A DNA stretch of 54,586 nucleotides, from NCBI RefSeq assembly GCF_002399615.1, contig NZ_DHDZ01000032.1, positions 11,242 through 65,827 on the forward strand, in the 5' to 3' direction. The translations under genes were made by a program, and so were the position numbers. Each line of letters starts with the position of its first letter. Position 1 is the stretch's first letter. The notes beneath the pieces are model-generated. The model was given only the letters and a program-made list of their open reading frames with translations, was not told the DNA's origin and did no database searches. This stretch comes from Pedobacter sp. UBA4863 (GTDB taxonomy: Bacteria; Bacteroidota; Bacteroidia; Sphingobacteriales; Sphingobacteriaceae). This document shows positions 42,887-51,095 of this stretch, one piece after another.

Positions 42887-42937
42887 TGATTTGCGTCATT
42901 ATCAAACCATCGCATCCTCACATCCTCAAATTGTTTT

Positions 42938-42945
42938 TATCTTTG
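42938..42945 (+). promoter_or_regulatory. -7 box directly before the UbiD-family gene (leaderless candidate)
   Basis: TATCTTTG matches TAnnTTTG and is separated from the ATG at 42950 by only 4 bases. Confidence 0.5.
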
Positions 42946-42949
42946 AGGC

Positions 42950-44776
42950 ATGGGATACAAAAATTTAGCCGAATGCGTTGCCGATTTAGAAAAGCACGGA
43001 CATTTAATTAGGATTAAAGAAGAAGTAGATCCGTATTTAGAGATGGCCGCCATCCATCTTCGTGTGTACGAAAAACAAGGGCCGGCCTTATTGTTCGAGA
43101 AAGTAAAAGGAAGTCCGTTTCAAGCAGTTTCAAATTTATTTGGCACTATAGAGCGTTCTAAGTTTATGTTTAGGGATGCCTTGCCTAAAGTTCAGGAACT
43201 GGTAGAACTTCGTTCCGACCCAATGAAGGCACTTAAAAATCCTTTCAAATATGCAGGTACGGCGTTAACCGCATTTTCGGCTTTGCCACTGAAACAATCG
43301 CTGTTCAAAAAAACTTTCCAAAAAACCACCATTTCTGCTATTCCACAAATTGTAAATTGGGCTATGGATGGTGGGCCATTTATCACCATGCCGCAGGTTT
43401 TTACCGAAGATATAGACAAACCGGGGGTGATGAATAGCAATTTGGGGATGTATCGTATTCAGTTAGCAGGTAATGATTATGTTCAAGACAAAGAAATTGG
43501 TTTGCATTATCAAATTCATAGAGGTATTGGTGTGCATCAAACCAAAGCAAACGCTCATGGACAACCGTTAAAAGTAAGTATTTTTGTAGGAGGCCCACCA
43601 TCGCATCCTTTGGCAGCTGTAATGCCTTTGCCAGAGGGGCTGTCTGAACTTACTTTTGCTGGAGCTTTAGGAAATAGGAGGTTTAGGTACTTTAGGGATG
43701 ATGAAGATTTTGTGATTTCCGCAGATGCCGATTTTGTAATCACTGGAACCGTCTATCCACATGAAAATAAACCCGAAGGGCCTTTTGGCGATCATTTGGG
43801 CTATTACAGTTTAGTGCATCCATTCCCATTAATGAAAGTGCACAATGTTTACCACAAGAAAGATGCTTTATGGTCGTTTACGGTGGTTGGTAGGCCACCA
43901 CAAGAAGATACAAGTTTTGGCGCTTTAATACACGAAATTTCAGGGTCGGCCATTCCCCAAGAAATACATGGTTTAAAAGAAGTAAACGCTGTTGATGCGG
44001 CAGGAGTACATCCTTTATTGTTTGCCATTGGTAGCGAACGTTATACGCCATATTTAAAGGAAAGAAAACCACAAGAAATTTTGACGATCAGTAATCATAT
44101 CTTGGGTAAAAATCAATTGAGTTTGGCGAAATATCTTTTTATCGCCGCAAAGGAAGATGATGAAAGCTTGAATACACATCACATTAATCACTTTCTTACG
44201 CATATTTTAGAACGTATAGATTGGAAGAGAGACGTTCATTTCCATACCAATACAACAATAGATACCTTAGATTATTCTGGAGATGGACTAAACTCGGGCT
44301 CTAAAGTAGTTTTTGCCGCCGCAGGAGAAAAGAAGCGAGAATTGGCAACTGTGCTATCGAGCGATTTTAAATTGGATGAAAAGCACGCTTTGGCTAGCGA
44401 TGGGATATTGGTTGTTCAGTTAAATAAATACGAAAATAAAGAACAAGGAAAGGCACACATCGCCTTGCTAAAAGAACAGCTAAAAGCGAATGATTTAGCC
44501 AATATTCCCTTGGTCGTAGTTTGTGATGATGCCAGATTTACCGCAGAAAACATCAATAACTTAGTTTGGATAGCTTTTACAAGAAGCAACCCAGCAACGG
44601 ATATAGATGGCGTAGATGATTTTACAGAAAACAAGCACTGGGGTTGTAATGGTCCGCTGATTATCGATGCCCGTAAAAAGCCACACCATGCGCCAGAATT
44701 AATTAAAGATGTAGAGCTAGAAAGAAAAGTGGATAAAATGGGAGAGCAGGGCGGTTGCCTTTATGGGGTAATATAA
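42950..44776 (+). CDS. UbiD-family decarboxylase, possibly menaquinone MqnL
   Basis: UbiD enzymes use prenylated FMN for reversible decarboxylation. The 608-residue protein has MPQVFTEDIDKPGVMNSNLGMYR, the catalytic-region EGPFGDHLGYYS, and SGSAIPQEIHGLKEVNAVDAAGVHP, all typical of the family, and ends in a UbiD C-terminal region (EQGGCLYGVI). Bacteroidota lack ubiquinone, so a role in the futalosine menaquinone pathway (MqnL) is plausible and pairs with the UbiA-like and MenG genes; this is inference. It is monocistronic; its terminator overlaps its stop codon. Confidence 0.9.
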   Translation: MGYKNLAECVADLEKHGHLIRIKEEVDPYLEMAAIHLRVYEKQGPALLFEKVKGSPFQAVSNLFGTIERSKFMFRDALPKVQELVELRSDPMKALKNPFKYAGTALTAFSALPLKQSLFKKTFQKTTISAIPQIVNWAMDGGPFITMPQVFTEDIDKPGVMNSNLGMYRIQLAGNDYVQDKEIGLHYQIHRGIGVHQTKANAHGQPLKVSIFVGGPPSHPLAAVMPLPEGLSELTFAGALGNRRFRYFRDDEDFVISADADFVITGTVYPHENKPEGPFGDHLGYYSLVHPFPLMKVHNVYHKKDALWSFTVVGRPPQEDTSFGALIHEISGSAIPQEIHGLKEVNAVDAAGVHPLLFAIGSERYTPYLKERKPQEILTISNHILGKNQLSLAKYLFIAAKEDDESLNTHHINHFLTHILERIDWKRDVHFHTNTTIDTLDYSGDGLNSGSKVVFAAAGEKKRELATVLSSDFKLDEKHALASDGILVVQLNKYENKEQGKAHIALLKEQLKANDLANIPLVVVCDDARFTAENINNLVWIAFTRSNPATDIDGVDDFTENKHWGCNGPLIIDARKKPHHAPELIKDVELERKVDKMGEQGGCLYGVI

Positions 44777-44820
44777 ACCACAAAAGACCATGATAATAGT
44801 CATGGTCTTTTGTGGTTTAT
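44773..44820. terminator. Bidirectional terminator overlapping the ubiD stop codon
   Basis: Arms 44773-44793 and 44800-44820 are exact reverse complements (21 bp, outer ATAAACCACAAAAGACC) around a 6-base loop. The first arm starts one base before the TAA stop (44774-44776). It serves the convergent OMPP1 gene as well. Confidence 0.93.
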
Positions 44821-44834
44821 TGTAGTATGTTATG

Positions 44835-46361
44835 CTAAAATCTAATACCGAAAGTTAAAAAGAAGTTGTTGTTGGTGAACTTAGAACTTGCCATTGGTTC
44901 AGAACCGCTGTTTAACGTATAAGGTGAGTTAGTCCCATTGGTTTCAACTCTTTGGTAAGCTAAATCGAAATAATAATTATTAACCCTGTAGCCTAGACCA
45001 CCGCTATACATTTTGGTTTCGAAAAGCTTATCATCGTCATTTTTATAAGGACTGCCGTTTAAGCCATAGCCAGCTCTTAAACTAATGTTTTCTATTTTAT
45101 ATTCCCCACCAATTCTGTAATTAACGGCACTGGTATAATTATTTCTCACTGCTGCATTACTTGTGTTGATTGCGTCATTACCTCCATTTGATCCATTAGT
45201 AGAGAACCTAATGCTAGAGTAATCAATAAAATCAACATCCGCAGAAATAATGCCTTGCCCGCCAATGATGTAACTTGCACCCAAAGAACCTTTTAATGGT
45301 GTTCTTAAATTATAAGTGAAGTCATACACCATTGCCTTATTGGTGAAAACATCATTCGATAATTTGTTATTCAATGTTTCCGAATAAGTATCATCAATAG
45401 TGAACCATGTTGGGGTCTGAAGAGTTGCACCAATTCTAAAGCTACTAACCGGCCTAAAAATAACTCCAAGTCTGCCATTTACACCAGAACCTCTGGTTTC
45501 TTGGTTTTGAAGATAAGATAGGCTATAGTTTTCTACACCTGTAAATCCGTCAGTTTGATCATAAGGATTTAGACTGCTGCTTTCTGTAAATTCAGCATCG
45601 CTTGTGTAGCGTAAACTAACTAAACCAATATTCGCACCTATATAAACTTGATTAGAAATATTTATAGCGCCAGCGAAATTAAACTCTGAAACAGAGCCAG
45701 AACGAATCTCGTTCTTAGATTGGTTGCTTGCTGTAAATGGATTGCCTGTGCTGTTTGCTGTATATGTATTGGCATTGCCAGGAGTATTAAAATTAATCAG
45801 ATAACTTTCATAAGCCATACCTTCCAATGAGTTTTTTTCAATCGAATTGTCGGTTGGATCCTTGTATCTATTTGCTAATTCGGCAAAGTAGTTTCTAATA
45901 GAGTTATTATTGTTAACGCCTCCGAAATTACTTTCTAGTGCATAATCATTGTTTCGTGTGTATCCTAATCCAAATACCGTACTCACTACTCCTTTTTGAG
46001 TGTCTTGACCTTTCATCCTAAGGCTAGGCGTATAAAAAACAGCTCCCAATTGGTTGATATTTAAGTGACTTTTATCTGTTTTTGTACTAGTGCCTAAAAA
46101 ACTGCCATCAACCCCTGTTTGATTAAACTCCGGTGTAAATGCAAATTCTGATCTAGTGAATAAACCAAGTCCCGCAGGGTTTCCTCCTAAAGAACTCATG
46201 TCGCCACCTACACCAATTTGGGCATTCCCCATTCCTTTAAAACGTGCGGTGCTGCCATAATTTGTTTGTGAGAAGCGAAGCCCATCACTGCCATATTGGG
46301 CATATGTGGTGCCCACAGTTGCTACCATAGCAACTGCAAGCATAGAAATTATCTTTTTCAT
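44835..46361 (-). CDS. OMPP1/FadL/TodX-family outer-membrane transport protein
   Basis: The 508-residue protein has a signal peptide ending at TTYAQ, then the FadL-type hatch and barrel. The N-terminus QTNYGSTARFKGMGNAQIGVGGDMSSLGGNPAGLGLF contains the NPAGL hatch motif, and the chain ends in NNFFLTFGIRF. FadL-type barrels pass hydrophobic molecules across the outer membrane; the substrate here is unknown. The gene lies 28 bases after the lipoprotein gene on the same strand and is probably co-transcribed with it. Confidence 0.9.
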   Translation of the reverse strand: MKKIISMLAVAMVATVGTTYAQYGSDGLRFSQTNYGSTARFKGMGNAQIGVGGDMSSLGGNPAGLGLFTRSEFAFTPEFNQTGVDGSFLGTSTKTDKSHLNINQLGAVFYTPSLRMKGQDTQKGVVSTVFGLGYTRNNDYALESNFGGVNNNNSIRNYFAELANRYKDPTDNSIEKNSLEGMAYESYLINFNTPGNANTYTANSTGNPFTASNQSKNEIRSGSVSEFNFAGAINISNQVYIGANIGLVSLRYTSDAEFTESSSLNPYDQTDGFTGVENYSLSYLQNQETRGSGVNGRLGVIFRPVSSFRIGATLQTPTWFTIDDTYSETLNNKLSNDVFTNKAMVYDFTYNLRTPLKGSLGASYIIGGQGIISADVDFIDYSSIRFSTNGSNGGNDAINTSNAAVRNNYTSAVNYRIGGEYKIENISLRAGYGLNGSPYKNDDDKLFETKMYSGGLGYRVNNYYFDLAYQRVETNGTNSPYTLNSGSEPMASSKFTNNNFFLTFGIRF

Positions 46362-46389
46362 TTTGTGTTTGATGTTAATTTAGGAGTTA

Positions 46390-47319
46390 TTATCTACCAC
46401 CACCTCTTGAAGGTCTGCTACTGCCACTAGAGCTGCTACCACTGCTACCACTGCTACCACTGCTACCACTGCTACTGCCACTCGATGAAGAAGATGGAGG
46501 TGGAGTGTAGCTCGGTCTTGAGCTTTCAGAAGTACGTGTAGGTCTGGAATCACCATTGTTAGAAGAACCAGTCCTACTCGGTCTTGAGTCTCTTGTGGTA
46601 TTGTTGCCCCTAGAAGAAGTGCCATTTGTAGTAGGGTTATAGGATTCTGGTCTTGAACCAGTACGGCCAACAACTGCTGTATTTCCACCAGTTCTAGAAC
46701 TTCTGTCAATCATAGAACCATTAGGTCTAGCTCCTATTCCATTTTCAGCACTACGGTTTGGCCTTGGTCTGTAATTCTCGTTATTTTTTACAATAACACT
46801 GCCTCCCCAGCCATTACCCCAATAACCACCACCATAATATCCGCCGCCGTAATATCCACCACCGTACCATGGGTTATAATAAGAGTAAGGGCCCCAGGTA
46901 TTCCAGTAATAAGGCGAACCGTAAAGTGCCCACGAAGAATAAGGGTTATACCAACGGTTAAAGCCCCAACTGTAGTTAAAGCCTAACGACCAACTGTAGG
47001 GGTTGTATGGGTTATACCAAGAATTGTAACCGTAATAGTTATAATAATCATCAAAGTAAACCCTGTTTGGGCTACCATAATAAAACCTGTCGATACGAGA
47101 CGCATAGTCCATATCGTAGTTTTGGTCGCTTGCTCTGTAACCTGCAGTGTCTATTTGTGCGGTTTGTACAGGAGGGGAATATTTGTAAACCCTAGCCTGC
47201 GCCATAGTATTGTACACATCGTCGGCACTGTTGTTTTGTGCCAGCTTAGGTGTAGCGCATGAGGCAACCAACATGGCAGTTGCCGCAAGTGTACTGGTTA
47301 AAAAATGATTGACTCTCAT
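46390..47319 (-). CDS. Low-complexity Tyr/Gly- and Ser-rich lipoprotein
   Basis: The 309-residue protein has a lipoprotein signal ending in V-A-S-C (Cys21). Residues about 80-185 are rich in Tyr, Asn, Trp and Gly, with GGGYY repeated three times by a 15-base tandem unit. Residues about 190-309 are Ser/Thr/Arg/Gly-rich and end in a Gly-Ser-Ser repeat (coded by a 9-base unit) and RPSRGGGR. It resembles no family I can name. Disordered, sticky surface lipoprotein is the best description. It precedes the OMPP1 gene by 28 bases. No ordered enzyme domain is visible. Confidence 0.78.
   Translation of the reverse strand: MRVNHFLTSTLAATAMLVASCATPKLAQNNSADDVYNTMAQARVYKYSPPVQTAQIDTAGYRASDQNYDMDYASRIDRFYYGSPNRVYFDDYYNYYGYNSWYNPYNPYSWSLGFNYSWGFNRWYNPYSSWALYGSPYYWNTWGPYSYYNPWYGGGYYGGGYYGGGYWGNGWGGSVIVKNNENYRPRPNRSAENGIGARPNGSMIDRSSRTGGNTAVVGRTGSRPESYNPTTNGTSSRGNNTTRDSRPSRTGSSNNGDSRPTRTSESSRPSYTPPPSSSSSGSSSGSSGSSGSSGSSSSGSSRPSRGGGR
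46433..46476. repeat. 9-base tandem repeat in the lipoprotein gene
   Basis: The unit ACTGCTACC (plus strand) is repeated about 4.9 times without change from 46433 to 46476, coding Gly-Ser-Ser on the minus strand. The unit is a multiple of three, so gain or loss of copies would keep the reading frame. Confidence 0.9.
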
Positions 47320-47369
47320 TGTATTTAGGTTTTAATTTGTGTGCTAATTAAATTGTGACTATAAATTTA

Positions 47370-47377
47370 TAGCTTTG
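47370..47377 (+). promoter_or_regulatory. -7 box of proS
   Basis: TAGCTTTG matches TAnnTTTG and lies 48 bases before the proS ATG. Confidence 0.4.
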
Positions 47378-47425
47378 TAGCCATCAATACAAGATATTTA
47401 ACACAAAAAACGTTCCAAATAAGTT

Positions 47426-48898
47426 ATGAGCAAAGGTATTACGAGTAAAAGTGAAGATTATTCGCAGTGGTATAACGAAATTGTTATAAAGGCCGACTTG
47501 GCAGAGCATTCGTCAGTAAAGGGCTGTATGGTAATTAAGCCATACGGATACTCTATCTGGGAAAAAATGCAAGCGGTTTTAGACCATAAATTTAAAGAAA
47601 CTGGTCATAGCAATGCTTACTTTCCTTTGTTTATTCCCAAATCTTATTTTTCTAAGGAAGCCGCTCACGTAGATGGTTTTGCAACAGAGTGTGCCGTTGT
47701 TACACATTATCGGTTAAAAAACGATGGAGCGGGAAATATTATTGTTGATGAAGATGCTAAATTAGAAGAAGAATTAATTGTTCGCCCAACTTCGGAAACT
47801 ATCATTTGGAATACCTACAAAGGTTGGATCCAATCTTACCGCGATTTACCTTTGTTAATTAACCAATGGGCAAACGTAGTGCGTTGGGAAATGAGAACCC
47901 GTTTGTTTTTGCGTACTACAGAGTTTTTATGGCAAGAAGGCCATACAGCACATGCTACGGCAGAAGAAGCCATTGAAGAAACAGAAAAAATGCTAGACGT
48001 TTATGCCGATTTTGCAGAAAACTGGATGGGCGTACCTGTGGTAAAAGGTAGAAAGACAGAAACTGAGCGTTTTGCTGGAGCTTTAGATACCTACTGTATC
48101 GAAGCTTTAATGCAAGACGGTAAAGCTTTACAGGCCGGAACATCCCACTTTTTAGGACAAAATTTTGCGAAAGCATTCGATGTTAAATTTGCTAACAAAG
48201 AAGGTAAGCTAGAACATGTTTGGGCTACTTCATGGGGGGTTTCTACCCGTTTAATGGGGGCTTTAATTATGGCGCATAGCGATGACAACGGTTTGGTTTT
48301 ACCACCTAAATTAGCTCCAATTCAAGTGGTAATTGTACCTATCCATAAAGGAGAAGAAGAATTACAGAGAATATCAACTTTTGTTGACGAACTACTTCCT
48401 AAATTAAAAGGCTTTGGTATTTCTGTAAAATACGATGATAGAGATAGCCAACGCCCTGGGTTTAAATTTGCAGAATACGAGTTAAAAGGAGTGCCAATCC
48501 GTTTAGCTATTGGGGCCAGAGATATGGAAAATGGTACGGTGGAGTTGGCTCGTAGAGATACCAAAGAGAAATTCACCGTTCCGCAAGAAGGCTTGGCAGA
48601 ATATATTTTCCAAATGTTGGCACAAATTCAACAAAACATCTATGATAAAGCCTTAAAATTTAGAGACGAGCATATCACAGAAGCCAATTCTTACGAAGAA
48701 TTTAAAGAATTGTTAGAAACTAAAACTGGATTTATTGCTGCACATTGGGATGGTACCGCCGAAACAGAAAAGCGAATTAAAGAAGAAACCAAAGCAACAA
48801 TTAGGTGTATTCCTTTGAACAATAAACTAGAAGACGGTACTTGTATACTAACAGGAAAACCATCTAAACAAAGGGTATTGTTTGCAAGGGCTTATTAA
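47426..48898 (+). CDS. proS: Prolyl-tRNA synthetase, archaeal/eukaryotic-type
   Basis: The class II synthetase charges tRNA-Pro. The 490-residue form without the bacterial editing insert is the archaeal/eukaryotic-like type, common in Bacteroidota. Motifs are SVKGCMVIKPYGYSIWEKMQ, PTSETIIW, WRMRTRLFLRTTEFLWQEGHT-like motif 2 (here WEMRTRLFLRTTEFLWQEGHT), and GTSHFLGQNFAKAFDV. The C-terminal anticodon domain and the ending FARAY are normal. Confidence 0.97.
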   Translation: MSKGITSKSEDYSQWYNEIVIKADLAEHSSVKGCMVIKPYGYSIWEKMQAVLDHKFKETGHSNAYFPLFIPKSYFSKEAAHVDGFATECAVVTHYRLKNDGAGNIIVDEDAKLEEELIVRPTSETIIWNTYKGWIQSYRDLPLLINQWANVVRWEMRTRLFLRTTEFLWQEGHTAHATAEEAIEETEKMLDVYADFAENWMGVPVVKGRKTETERFAGALDTYCIEALMQDGKALQAGTSHFLGQNFAKAFDVKFANKEGKLEHVWATSWGVSTRLMGALIMAHSDDNGLVLPPKLAPIQVVIVPIHKGEEELQRISTFVDELLPKLKGFGISVKYDDRDSQRPGFKFAEYELKGVPIRLAIGARDMENGTVELARRDTKEKFTVPQEGLAEYIFQMLAQIQQNIYDKALKFRDEHITEANSYEEFKELLETKTGFIAAHWDGTAETEKRIKEETKATIRCIPLNNKLEDGTCILTGKPSKQRVLFARAY

Positions 48899-48948
48899 AA
48901 AACTTTCCGGCCCTCTCCAAAAGATAGCGCTTAATTATACAAGGATAA

Positions 48949-49650
48949 ATGAAAAACGAGATCACCAATTATCAACGAATTTTAGAAAGGTTAGAAAATA
49001 AAGCATCTTTAAAGCAAGAGATTTACAGAAACACCATCGAAGTTTTTGGTATTGCAAAAAAAGCGTTATCCAAAATCGCCTCAAAATTGCACCACGACTA
49101 CTATACTAAAGATCCGTCTGTAGAAATTAACTATAAAGATACCAGCCAATTTGAAGCAGAGTTAAAGTTTTCTGGCGATATGTTATTGTTGTCTATGCAC
49201 AGTAACATATTTTCTTTCGAAGAAGGACATCGCATATTTCAATCTAGCTACATTAAAGCCAACCCAAGTTTAAATTATTGCGGTATTATTTATATCCATA
49301 ATTTTTTGGCCGATTCGATTAAATATAACCGTTTGGCCGACGAAGGTTCGTTAATTGCAAGGGTACTGATAAACAAGGAAAAACACTTTATAGTGGAAGG
49401 TGTAGGACAGTTAGGGTTTTTGTACGAGTCGTTTAGCGATAGTGAAATTAACGAAGACGTTTTAACCAATATATTTGAGCTGGCTATTTTAGACTGTATT
49501 GATACAGATTTACAATTACCACCTTATGCACAAGTAAAAGACATCAATTTACATCAAAAGCAAACTATTACTGCCGCAAGCGGATACCCTACCGGAAAAC
49601 GTTTGGGATATATGTTTAAATCAGAAACTCAATCGAATAATAATACATAA
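48949..49650 (+). CDS. Hypothetical protein, no recognised family
   Basis: The 233-residue protein has no signal peptide or membrane span. It starts with a helical, charged N-terminus (about 1-45, QRILERLENKASLKQEIYRNTIEVFG) and continues as an alpha/beta domain with motifs FEAELKFSGDMLLLSMHSNIFSFEEGHRI, YCGIIYIHNFLADSIKYNRLADEG, and LIARVLINKEKHFIVEGVGQLGFLYESF. The composition and codon use look like a real gene, and the 50-base gap after proS on the same strand allows co-transcription. No known function is evident. Confidence 0.65.
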   Translation: MKNEITNYQRILERLENKASLKQEIYRNTIEVFGIAKKALSKIASKLHHDYYTKDPSVEINYKDTSQFEAELKFSGDMLLLSMHSNIFSFEEGHRIFQSSYIKANPSLNYCGIIYIHNFLADSIKYNRLADEGSLIARVLINKEKHFIVEGVGQLGFLYESFSDSEINEDVLTNIFELAILDCIDTDLQLPPYAQVKDINLHQKQTITAASGYPTGKRLGYMFKSETQSNNNT

Positions 49651-49829
49651 TACCCCCTTGTGTATTTGGGAGATTTAGCAGCAGATGCACAGGTGCTAAA
49701 ATGATGAAAGTCTAAGGGAATTTAGTTTTTGGGCTAAAATCTATTATTGATCCGTAATATTTCGTTTCAATTTTGTTTAAAAACTAAAAAAATCTGTGTA
49801 TCTGTGGCTAAAATGTACAACAGGTATAA

Positions 49830-49837
49830 TACTTTTG
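49830..49837 (+). promoter_or_regulatory. -7 box of the cystathionine gamma-synthase-type gene
   Basis: TACTTTTG matches TAnnTTTG and ends 39 bases before the ATG at 49877. I looked for a SAM-type riboswitch in the gap 49651-49876 and saw none. Confidence 0.4.
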
Positions 49838-49876
49838 TTATAAGTTTGTTTTTAACGGTTATTAAATAATAGAGAA

Positions 49877-51016
49877 ATGAAATTTGCAACTAAAGCCATA
49901 CACGCAGGCCAAGAACCAGATCCTACAACAGGAGCAATCATGACCCCAATTTATCAAACATCAACCTATTGGCAAGCTTCTCCAGGCGACCACAAGGGGT
50001 ACGAGTATTCTAGGGGAACCAATCCAACTCGTAAAGCTTTGGAAGATTGCTTGGCAGCATTAGAAAATTGCAAGTTCGGTCTGGCCTTTAGTAGCGGCAT
50101 GGGAGCTACAGATTGCTTGTTAAGGTTGTTAAAGCCTGGAGATGAGGTGATTACCGGCAACGATTTGTATGGCGGCTCTTACCGTATCTTCACCAAGATT
50201 TATCAAAACTATGGCATTAAATTCCATTTCCTAGATTTATCAAAACCCGAAAATATTACACCATACATCACTGAAAAAACCAAGTTGGTTTGGATAGAAA
50301 CACCAACTAATCCAACCATGCGTATTATTGATATTGCAGGCGTAGCTAAAATTACCAAAGCCAATAACATTCTACTAACGGTTGATAATACATTTGCTTC
50401 GCCATATTTGCAAAACCCCATAGATTTAGGTGCTGATGTGGTGATGCACTCGGTTACCAAATATATTGGTGGCCACTCTGATGTAGTAATGGGTGCTTTG
50501 CTAACCAATAACGAACAATTGTACAAAGATTTATTTTTCGTGTACAACGCTTGCGGTGCAACTCCGGGCCCTCAAGATGCTTTCTTGGTATTAAGAGGAA
50601 TAAAAACCTTGCACTTACGTATGAAAGCACATTGCGAAAACGGAGAAAAGGTAGCACATTTTCTAAGAAAGCATCCAAAAATCGATAAAATTTACTGGCC
50701 AGGTTTCGAAGATCATCCTAATCACGATGTGGCTAAAAAACAAATGCGTGGTTTTGGCGGAATGGTATCGGTAACGTTAAAAGATGCAGATTTAAAAGAG
50801 ACCTTCCGTATTGCTTCTCGCTTTAAAGTGTTCTCATTGGCCGAGTCTTTAGGTGGGGTAGAAAGTTTAGTAAATCACCCTGTGAGTATGACCCACGGCT
50901 CTATACCAAAAGAAGAGCGTGAAAAAGTAGGAGTAACCGATAACTTGTTGCGTTTTAGCGTAGGAGTAGAGGATATTGACGATTTGCTAGCGGACTTGGA
51001 GCAGGCACTTACTTAA
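49877..51016 (+). CDS. Cystathionine gamma-synthase / lyase family PLP enzyme
   Basis: The 379-residue enzyme is a Cys/Met-metabolism PLP protein. PLP binds Lys195 in SVTKYIGGHSDVVMG; other marks are YEYSRGTNPTR, FSSGMGATDCLL, DNTFASPYLQNPIDLGAD, and SLGGVESLVNHPVSMTH. It is either cystathionine gamma-synthase (methionine synthesis) or gamma-lyase (cysteine release), which motifs alone do not separate. The gap after it (51017-51095) holds an inverted repeat. Confidence 0.93.
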   Translation: MKFATKAIHAGQEPDPTTGAIMTPIYQTSTYWQASPGDHKGYEYSRGTNPTRKALEDCLAALENCKFGLAFSSGMGATDCLLRLLKPGDEVITGNDLYGGSYRIFTKIYQNYGIKFHFLDLSKPENITPYITEKTKLVWIETPTNPTMRIIDIAGVAKITKANNILLTVDNTFASPYLQNPIDLGADVVMHSVTKYIGGHSDVVMGALLTNNEQLYKDLFFVYNACGATPGPQDAFLVLRGIKTLHLRMKAHCENGEKVAHFLRKHPKIDKIYWPGFEDHPNHDVAKKQMRGFGGMVSVTLKDADLKETFRIASRFKVFSLAESLGGVESLVNHPVSMTHGSIPKEEREKVGVTDNLLRFSVGVEDIDDLLADLEQALT

Positions 51017-51020
51017 GGCT

Positions 51021-51077
51021 AATCGTTTAACTGAATAAATTGTTAACTGTATATGTCGATTAACCGAATAAACGATT
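51021..51077. repeat. Intergenic inverted repeat, copy 2 of a possible short family
   Basis: AATCGTTTA (51021-51029) reverse-complements TAAACGATT (51069-51077), followed by TTT. GTTAAC and CGAA lie between the arms in the same order as in the repeat at 28808-28858. The second arm and T's could also serve as a terminator for the PLP enzyme gene. Confidence 0.5.
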
Positions 51078-51095
51078 TTTACAATTAACCAAAAT

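Noticed and set aside
42805..43011. 68-codon frame between dps and the UbiD-family gene
   Set aside because: It spans the dps terminator hairpin and the start of ubiD; Cys/Phe-rich composition is not protein-like.
46433..46476. Possible CRISPR-like repeats
   Set aside because: The repeats are contiguous 9-mers without spacers and lie inside a coding gene.
46380..46709. 109-codon minus-strand frame rich in Val/Ala/Leu
   Set aside because: It is the frame-shifted reading of the 9-base repeat in the lipoprotein gene.
49651..49876. SAM-type riboswitch before the sulfur amino acid gene
   Set aside because: No conserved SAM-I or SAM-II core or terminator fold was seen by eye.
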